From the NCBI GenBank assembly GCA_005885565.1, contig VAXK01000198.1:7383-35080 (forward strand): DNA of 27,698 bases, in the 5' to 3' direction. The stretch comes from Actinomycetota bacterium. Lineage in GTDB: Bacteria; Actinomycetota; Thermoleophilia; Gaiellales; Gaiellaceae. A program made the position numbers and the translations under genes. Of the stretch, positions 22,889-27,698 are shown in pieces. Within the stretch, counting starts at the first letter, position 1; every line of letters begins with the position of its first letter. Below the pieces are notes generated by a model that was not told where the DNA came from, ran no database searches, and saw only the letters and a program-made list of their open reading frames with translations.

Positions 22889-24454
22889 TTAGGGCACGAC
22901 GCCGAGCGGAACGCGAGCCCGCTTTCCGGCCGAGTTCGCGGCGACGAGGGCGGCCGACCAGCGGCCGGGCGGCAGGCGCAGGGTCGTCGCGCCCGAGAGG
23001 CCGCGGCGGCCGAGCCAGAGCGTCACGTGCCGCGAGCCCTGGGCGAGCAGGACGCGCAGGTCGAGCCACGGCGTCCCCGGGTCGGTCGCGTGCCAGGTCA
23101 GCCGCCGCCCGCCGGCCGAGGCGGTCACGTCCGGCGCCGACGTGTCCCACGCGACCGTGATCGGCGGCAGGGTAACCGAGCCCCTGTTCCCCGCCAGGTC
23201 GACGGCGCTCAGGGTCGGCTGGTACGAGCCCGGGCGGAGCGGGCCCGGCGACCAAACGAGCGTGTGCGAGCCGTGCGAGAGCCAGGCGCTCGTCGCGCGC
23301 CCGCCGGCGGCGACCGTCACCCGCGAGCGCTTCGAGAGCCAGAAGCGGATCAAGGCGACGTCCTTGAAGCCGTCGGCGGGGCGCGGGTAGAGCGTCCCCG
23401 GCGCCGGGCCCGCCCGGAAGCTCGGCGGCTGCTCGCGGTCGAGGGTGAAGCGCGCCGCGGCCTGCGCCCACGGGCCGTTCGGATGCCGAGCCGCGAGCTT
23501 GTTCAGGAGCTGGATCACGTACGTGTGGTACTCGAGCGGCGACTCGTCGCCGCCGAGCGAGTAGAGCGACCAGTAGCCGGTGTCGAAGCGCGGCAGGAGC
23601 CGCTGCGCGCTCGCGAGCATCGAGGCGGCCAGGGTCGCGGCCGGCACGTCGTCTGTCGCGGCCGCGTAGTCCTCGAGCGAGAGGATCGCCTGGAGCTGCG
23701 CGTTCAGCACCACCTCCGAGTCGAAGGAGTAGAGCCGGATCCACGGCCCCTGGGGGAGCCGCCGCACGAGCCCGAGCTGGACGGCGTGGAAGATCGTGGC
23801 CGCGTCGCCGAGGAGGTCGGTATCGCCCGTCAGGGCGGCGGCGCGGGCGAAGGCCTGGGCCATCACGGCCTGCGCCATCCCGGAGGTCCAGGGCGGCCGG
23901 CCGCCGCTGAACGGGAAGTAGTACTCGAACCGGAGCGCGCCGCTCGACGGGACGCCGCGGTCGAGGAGGGCGAGCGCGAGGCGCTCCGTGCGGTCGGGGT
24001 CCTTCGACGCGACGGCGGCGTTCAGCGCGCCGGCGTCGGCGAGCGGATGGAGCTGGAAGCCCTGGCCGGGAAAGAAGCGGTAGACGACGCCGTCCGCGTC
24101 CGGGAGGTCCGTCTTCGCGACCGGCACGGTGCGGTTGCCGAAGTACGCCGCGTTCGTCTCCAGCATCGAGAAGAGCGCGTAGGCGCGGGACGAGTTGTAG
24201 CCCTGCCACTGGAGCGCGACGTCGTGGAGCACCGCGGCGAGGTTCCGCTCGCGCCCGCCGCCGAGCCGCCGCAGGGTCGCGTACGCGCTCTGGAGGTCGG
24301 CGCGGTAGCCGATCGCCTCGTCGACGGTGAGGGAGCCGTTCGCGACGGCGCGGTCGAGGCCACGGCCGACCAGGACGACGTCGCCCGGCGCCGAGGAGCG
24401 CGCCGCTCCCGGTGCGAGGAGGACGAGCGCGGCGACGAGCGCCGCCCGCTTCAT
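22889..24454 (-). CDS. Secreted D-glucuronyl C5-epimerase-like protein
   Basis: A 521-residue exported protein: signal peptide (MKRAALVAALVLLAPGAARS), then an alpha/alpha-toroid of the glucuronyl C5-epimerase C-terminal type (about residues 30-350), with GMAQAVMAQAFARAA, RLYSFDSEVVLNAQLQ and the diagnostic WSLYSLGG...EYHTYVIQLLNKLA. The last 150 residues look like Ig-like beta domains (SHGSHTLVWSPGPLRPGSY, VDLAGNRGSVTLP), possibly for glycan or wall binding. Family enzymes convert D-glucuronate to L-iduronate within a polymer. The N-terminal beta domain of animal Glce is reduced here. ATG 24454 overlaps the stop of the PQQ lipoprotein. Confidence 0.82.
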   Translation of the reverse strand: MKRAALVAALVLLAPGAARSSAPGDVVLVGRGLDRAVANGSLTVDEAIGYRADLQSAYATLRRLGGGRERNLAAVLHDVALQWQGYNSSRAYALFSMLETNAAYFGNRTVPVAKTDLPDADGVVYRFFPGQGFQLHPLADAGALNAAVASKDPDRTERLALALLDRGVPSSGALRFEYYFPFSGGRPPWTSGMAQAVMAQAFARAAALTGDTDLLGDAATIFHAVQLGLVRRLPQGPWIRLYSFDSEVVLNAQLQAILSLEDYAAATDDVPAATLAASMLASAQRLLPRFDTGYWSLYSLGGDESPLEYHTYVIQLLNKLAARHPNGPWAQAAARFTLDREQPPSFRAGPAPGTLYPRPADGFKDVALIRFWLSKRSRVTVAAGGRATSAWLSHGSHTLVWSPGPLRPGSYQPTLSAVDLAGNRGSVTLPPITVAWDTSAPDVTASAGGRRLTWHATDPGTPWLDLRVLLAQGSRHVTLWLGRRGLSGATTLRLPPGRWSAALVAANSAGKRARVPLGVVP

Positions 24455-25842
24455 CGCCGCGGGCGGCGGGGCTCGACCGCGTAGAGGCGCGAGTACCCGT
24501 GCAGGAGGAGCCGGCCGCCGTTTCCGGACACCGGAACATAGTGCCCGTGCGGGAAGCGAAGGAGGACGCGACCGGTGCGCGCGTCGACGCCGACGATCCG
24601 GTGCGCGAAGCTCCCCGCGTACGCGACGCCGTCGACGACGACGGCCGCGCCCGAGATCGGCCCGCCGGTCCCGACCTCCCAGAGGACGTGGCCGCTCGCG
24701 GCCGACACGCAGTAGAAGACGCCGTTGTAGGAGCCGAAGAAGACGCGGCCGCCCCAGACGGCGGGCGACGAGTACACGTACGAGCCGGTGTGGATCGACC
24801 ACAGCCGAGTGCCGCGCGTCGAGAAGGCGGTCAGCGAGTCGCCGTCGGAGGAGGGCACGAAGACGCGGCCGTGCGAGACGGCGGGCGTCCCGTAGATCCT
24901 GCCGTTCACGGAGGCGCTCCAGCGCAGCCGTCCCGTCCGCGCGGAGAGGGCGAGCAGCCGGCCGCCGTAGTCGCCGACGAAGAGCGTGCTGCCCGCCAGC
25001 GCGGCGCTCGAGGTGATCTTGTAGCCCGACCGGTGGACCCACCGGACGCGGTGGCGGCGCAGGTCGAGCGCGTAGACGTTCCCGTTCCACGAGCCGAAGT
25101 AGTCGACGCCGTGGCGCACGATCGGCGACGACTCGACCGGCGAGCCGACCGTGTAGTGCCAGCGGAGCCGCCCGGAGGAGCGGTCGAGCACCCAGACGTG
25201 GCCGTCCATGCCGTGCGCGACGATCTCGTCGCCGTAGACGGCCGGCGAGGCGGCCATCTTCCCGTTCGGGGTGACGTGCCGCCAAGCGATCTCGCCGTTC
25301 CGCATCGAGATCGCCCGCACCTGGCCGCGCGCGTTGCCGATGTACGCCATCCCGTTCGAGACGACGGCCGGGAACTCGATCAGCGAGCCCATCCCCTGGC
25401 TCCAGACCATCCGGAAGGGCGGGCGGAGCCTGATCCGCGTCTGCGCCTCCGTCCGCGTCGGCGTCGCGCCGTAGATCGGCCACTGGAGGCGCGGCTGGTA
25501 GATCGGGAACTGCGCCCACGGGCGTCGCCGGAACCAGAGGCGGCGCGTGGCCGGCGAGTACCCGCGCGCTCGGACCGAGACGAGCGACGCCGTGCGGCGG
25601 CGGACGCGCAGGAAGACGTCGCCGTGGCGGTTCGTGACGCCGGCGCTCCGGCCGAGCCGGACGTGGGCGCGGGCGACGGGTCGCCGCAGGTCGCCGTCGA
25701 GGACGGTCACGAGGACGCGCTGTGAGCGTGGCTTCGGACGTTTCGCCACGTTGCCCGGCTCGTGGAGGGCAGGCTTCTGCGCCTCCGTATGGGTCGATCC
25801 GCAGCCCGCGGCTACGGCTGCAACGACCGCGGCGACACCGAT
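24451..25842 (-). CDS. PQQ-like beta-propeller lipoprotein, start unresolved
   Basis: A protein of about 463 residues. A lipoprotein signal (GVAAVVAAVAAGCGS, lipobox Cys) is followed by a carboxypeptidase-regulatory-like beta domain (VLVTVLDGDLRRPVARAHV...VSVRARGYSP), then PIYGATPTRTEAQTRIRLRPPF and a propeller with blades such as VWVLDRSSGRLRWHY and FYCVSAASGHVLWEV. No ATG, GTG or TTG lies in frame near the signal sequence. ATC at 25842 (GGAG upstream) or CTG at 25902 are candidates; either lies inside the ATP-grasp gene. The frame extends to ATG 26097, but that part is antisense-like and Arg/Pro-rich. Paralogous to the protein at 18734-19981 and probably surface-exposed. Confidence 0.75.
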   Translation of the reverse strand: MGVAAVVAAVAAGCGSTHTEAQKPALHEPGNVAKRPKPRSQRVLVTVLDGDLRRPVARAHVRLGRSAGVTNRHGDVFLRVRRRTASLVSVRARGYSPATRRLWFRRRPWAQFPIYQPRLQWPIYGATPTRTEAQTRIRLRPPFRMVWSQGMGSLIEFPAVVSNGMAYIGNARGQVRAISMRNGEIAWRHVTPNGKMAASPAVYGDEIVAHGMDGHVWVLDRSSGRLRWHYTVGSPVESSPIVRHGVDYFGSWNGNVYALDLRRHRVRWVHRSGYKITSSAALAGSTLFVGDYGGRLLALSARTGRLRWSASVNGRIYGTPAVSHGRVFVPSSDGDSLTAFSTRGTRLWSIHTGSYVYSSPAVWGGRVFFGSYNGVFYCVSAASGHVLWEVGTGGPISGAAVVVDGVAYAGSFAHRIVGVDARTGRVLLRFPHGHYVPVSGNGGRLLLHGYSRLYAVEPRRPRR

Positions 25843-26819
25843 TCTTCTGAGAGCTCCTCGGAGAACGGCTCGAGGGTACCGTCCGGCGCGGCCGTCAGGC
25901 AGAGGTGGGAGAGGAAGCGGGTCATCACGACGCCCTCCGTGAACGCGCCGACCCGCGGCTCCGGCCGCTCGCCGGCGGCGAGGGCGAGCACGAGCTCGGG
26001 GTAGCGTCCGCCGGCCGCCTGGGGGAGCGGGAAGGCGCCGCCGAAGCGGAGGTTCACGTCCGTGATGCGGTGCTTGCCGTCGGGGCCGCGGAAGCACTGG
26101 ACGGTGGCGACCCCCTTGAGCGGGATCGCCTCGGAGAGGCCGCGGGCCAGGTCGATCAGCTCCCAGTCCTTCACGGTCATGCCCTTGATCGATTCGCCTC
26201 CCTTCGACTCGATCATCGTGCGCGGGATCGCGTTCAGGCAGCGGCCCTCGAGGTCGCAGACGAGGTCGATCGAGAACTCGGCGCCCGGGCAGACCGCCTG
26301 CACCATCGACTCGACGGGGGTTCGCTCCAGCTCGAGCTCGAGCGCCTCGCGGTCGTGCGCGCGGTAGATGTGCCGCGAGCCGTAGCCGCGGCGGGCCTTG
26401 ACGAGCACCGGGAACTCGAGGTCGTCCGGAATCTCGTCCTGGAGGTACGTGGCCGGCGAGTCGAAGCCGAGCTCCTCGAAGAGTCGGTGCGCCGCGTACT
26501 TGTCGCCCATCCGGTCGACCACCTCGGCGTCGGGGAGCAAAACGAGGGCGTCGAGCTCGTCGCGGGCGTGGGCCAGCTTCAGCTGGTCCATGTCGGCGAG
26601 CGGGACGATGACGTCGACGTCGTGGGCGCGGACGAGGTCCCGGAGGGAGGCGACGTAGCCGTCTTCCTCGATGCGGCCGACGAGCGCGTAGCGGTCGGCC
26701 CGGTAGAGCGCGGGCGCGTAGCGGTCGACGTCGACGGCGATCGTCGTGGCGCCCGCCCCCCGGAACGCCGTGACGATGTCGACGCGCATGCCGGCGCAGG
26801 TGAAGAGGACGGTCGGCAC
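25812..26819 (-). CDS. ATP-grasp ligase (carbamoyl-phosphate-synthase-like)
   Basis: A 335-residue ATP-grasp enzyme. An N-terminal Rossmann-like pre-ATP domain (TVLFTCAGMRVDIVTAFRGAG; IVPLADMDQLKLA) leads to the ATP-grasp core: GDKYAAHRLFEELGFDSP, FPVLVKARRGYGSRHIY (ATP-binding Lys), and the metal-binding end DVNLRFGGAFPLPQAAG (Asp/Asn/Arg). Relatives form amide or carbamoyl bonds through acyl-phosphate intermediates. In glycan clusters such enzymes can couple amino acids to uronic acids, but no substrate is indicated here. The GTG start at 26819 lies close to a divergent promoter. The 3' end overlaps the probable start of the lipoprotein gene. Confidence 0.85.
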   Translation of the reverse strand: MPTVLFTCAGMRVDIVTAFRGAGATTIAVDVDRYAPALYRADRYALVGRIEEDGYVASLRDLVRAHDVDVIVPLADMDQLKLAHARDELDALVLLPDAEVVDRMGDKYAAHRLFEELGFDSPATYLQDEIPDDLEFPVLVKARRGYGSRHIYRAHDREALELELERTPVESMVQAVCPGAEFSIDLVCDLEGRCLNAIPRTMIESKGGESIKGMTVKDWELIDLARGLSEAIPLKGVATVQCFRGPDGKHRITDVNLRFGGAFPLPQAAGGRYPELVLALAAGERPEPRVGAFTEGVVMTRFLSHLCLTAAPDGTLEPFSEELSEESVSPRSLQP

Positions 26820-26827
26820 GCGTGGAG

Positions 26828-26836
26828 CGTATAGAT
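26828..26836. promoter_or_regulatory. Shared divergent -10-like element
   Basis: TATAGAT (26830-26836) reads as a -10 box for the rightward DUF218 gene, ending 6 nt before GTG 26843. The reverse strand reads TATACG, ending about 8 nt before the ATP-grasp GTG. Both transcripts could be leaderless. No clear -35 hexamer is seen on either side. Confidence 0.4.
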
Positions 26837-26842
26837 GCCTCC

Positions 26843-27367
26843 GTGCGCCGCCTCGTCCTGCCCGTCGTGGTCGTCCTCGTCGGCGCCTGGGCCGTCGTCG
26901 TCGTCCGGTTCGTGCTGTGGCCGGTGCAGCAGAGCCCGCGTCACGCGGACGCGGTCGTCGTGCTGGCGGGCGACCACCTGCGGCTCGGGAAGGCGCTCGA
27001 GCTGATGACGAGGCGCATTGCGCCGACGCTCGTCATCTCCGACGGGCGCGCGCCGGGGTGGCACGAGGCGAACCGGCTCTGCCGCGGCGCGGCGCGGTTT
27101 CGGGTGCTCTGTTTCAGGCCCGATCCGTACAGCACCCGAGGCGAGGCGCGCGCCGTCGCGCAGATGGCCGTTGCGCGCGGCTGGCGCTCGGTGCTGGTGG
27201 TGACCTCGACCTACCACGTGACCCGGGCGCGGCTCCTGTTCGACCGCTGCACGCATGCGCGCGTCTTCGTGACCGGCTCGACGTACCGCCGGAGCCTCAT
27301 CCCGCTCGAGGTCTTCCTCGAGCCCGCGAAGCTCGCCTATGCGCTAGTCGTCGCCCGCGGGTGCTGA
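26843..27367 (+). CDS. DUF218 (YdcF/ElyC-like) membrane protein
   Basis: A 174-residue DUF218 protein: one N-terminal membrane helix (RRLVLPVVVVLVGAWAVVVV), ADAVVVLAGDHLRLGKALEL, TLVISDGRAPGW, and the family's conserved TSTYHVTRARLLFDR. DUF218 proteins such as ElyC and SanA act in envelope integrity and lipid-carrier metabolism; the mechanism is unsettled. It is the only plus-strand gene within the exopolysaccharide locus. GTG 26843 is preferred over GTG 26822 because a -10-like TATAGAT lies just before it. Its end runs about 24 nt into the sugar-transferase reading frame on the other strand. Confidence 0.82.
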   Translation: MRRLVLPVVVVLVGAWAVVVVRFVLWPVQQSPRHADAVVVLAGDHLRLGKALELMTRRIAPTLVISDGRAPGWHEANRLCRGAARFRVLCFRPDPYSTRGEARAVAQMAVARGWRSVLVVTSTYHVTRARLLFDRCTHARVFVTGSTYRRSLIPLEVFLEPAKLAYALVVARGC

Positions 27368-27698
27368 GGGCTTCCAGCCGCCGGTCTCGCCCTTGTACGT
27401 GCCGGTGACGAGGGCGAACGGCGTCCGGAGCGTCGACCCACGGCGTGCGGTGCTCGACGTACCAGACGTCGAGCTCGATGCGCTCGTCCCACGGCAGCTT
27501 CGTGCGGCCGTTCACCTGGGCCCAGCCTGTGAGGCCGGGCTTCACGTCGAGGCGGCGGCGCTGCCGCGGCGTGTACTGCTCCACCTGGTAGCGAAGCGTG
27601 GGCCTGGGGCCGATCAGGCTCATGTCGCCGCGGACGACGTTCCAGAGCTGCGGCAGCTCGTCGAGGGAGAGGCGGCGGAGGAGGCGGCCCGTCCTCGT
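27344..27698 (-). pseudogene. Polyprenyl-phosphate sugar transferase, edge-truncated and frameshifted
   Basis: The C-terminal part of a bacterial sugar transferase (WcaJ/PglC-type initiating phosphoglycosyl transferase): SLDELPQLWNVVRGDMSLIGPRP in two blocks, YTPRQRRRLDVKPGLTGWAQVNGR and ELDVWYVEHRTPWVD. After WVD, near 27431, the frame goes wrong, but the adjacent frame continues LRTPFALVTGTYKGETGGWKP and ends at 27344. Compared with the usual WLDLKILLKT pattern about four residues (11 nt) are missing, so a small deletion or assembly gap shifted the frame. The unshifted frame would instead stop at 27297. The enzyme would start the repeat unit on undecaprenyl phosphate. The N-terminus is outside the window. 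Confidence 0.75.

Noticed and set aside
22857..24539. Long Arg/Pro-rich frame overlapping the C5-epimerase-like gene
   Set aside because: Composition of a shadow frame with no domain; the frame at 22889-24454 has the signal peptide and toroid motifs.
25843..26097. N-terminal extension of the PQQ lipoprotein up to ATG 26097
   Set aside because: The extension is an Arg/Pro-rich shadow of the ATP-grasp gene and would bury the lipoprotein signal about 85 residues inside.
1..27698. CRISPR arrays, tRNA genes, insertion sequences or prophage
   Set aside because: No regularly spaced direct repeats, tRNA-like cloverleaf or CCA ends, transposase motifs or integrase genes were seen.

Overview
The window is about 27.7 kb of very GC-rich DNA (roughly 70% by eye), almost fully coding. 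GTG starts are common, many genes overlap by 4 nt (ATGA or GTGA), and the proteins are rich in Ala, Arg, Gly and Val. Together with the families present (LemA plus DUF2207, ANTAR, PH-SHOCT, and a polyproline protein ending in an NHTHTGPPG-type tail) this suggests a deep-branching actinobacterium, probably Thermoleophilia (Gaiellales or Solirubrobacterales). That assignment is inference. There are no rRNA or tRNA genes, insertion sequences, phage genes or CRISPR arrays.

Left part (1-7166). A DUF58 gene, two BatA/BatB-like von Willebrand A membrane proteins and an interleaved secreted six-cysteine protein form one tightly coupled plus-strand operon; a MoxR ATPase would be expected just upstream of the window. 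Convergent to it lies a two-gene minus-strand operon of an ANTAR RNA-binding antiterminator and a DsrE-family protein. The DsrE gene carries an in-frame TGA exactly where the family has its redox Cys. Reading through it restores the whole C-terminus (U-K-G-C), and a SECIS-like hairpin follows, so I interpret it as a selenoprotein that ordinary gene calling truncates. Then come a sparse 0.5 kb intergenic region, a small ABM-like protein, a secreted beta-helix protein and a YcaQ-type DNA glycosylase.

Middle part (7200-15797). LemA and a DUF2207 membrane protein; a NiCoT nickel/cobalt transporter and a formate/nitrite (FNT) channel; a histidine kinase locus whose GAF sensor half has lost its end and its reading frame; a membrane-anchored protein with 26 consecutive prolines; a PH-SHOCT protein; and a secreted PQQ-propeller/HYR/pentapeptide-repeat mosaic behind a possibly structured leader.

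Right part (15799-27698). A minus-strand exopolysaccharide locus. Reading from the right edge: a polyprenyl-phosphate sugar transferase (edge-truncated, frameshifted), an ATP-grasp ligase, a PQQ-propeller lipoprotein, a secreted glucuronyl C5-epimerase-like protein, an OafA-type O-acyltransferase with SGNH domain, a polysaccharide deacetylase, a second PQQ-propeller protein, a UDP-sugar epimerase, a Wzz-like protein, a family 2 glycosyltransferase and a 59-residue membrane protein. Only a DUF218 (YdcF/ElyC-like) gene within it reads rightward, divergently from the ATP-grasp gene. The gene set predicts a uronic-acid polymer that is N- or O-deacetylated, C5-epimerised and O-acylated outside the membrane, which is chemically reminiscent of a glycosaminoglycan. 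Many of these genes are linked by 4-nt overlaps and are probably cotranscribed.
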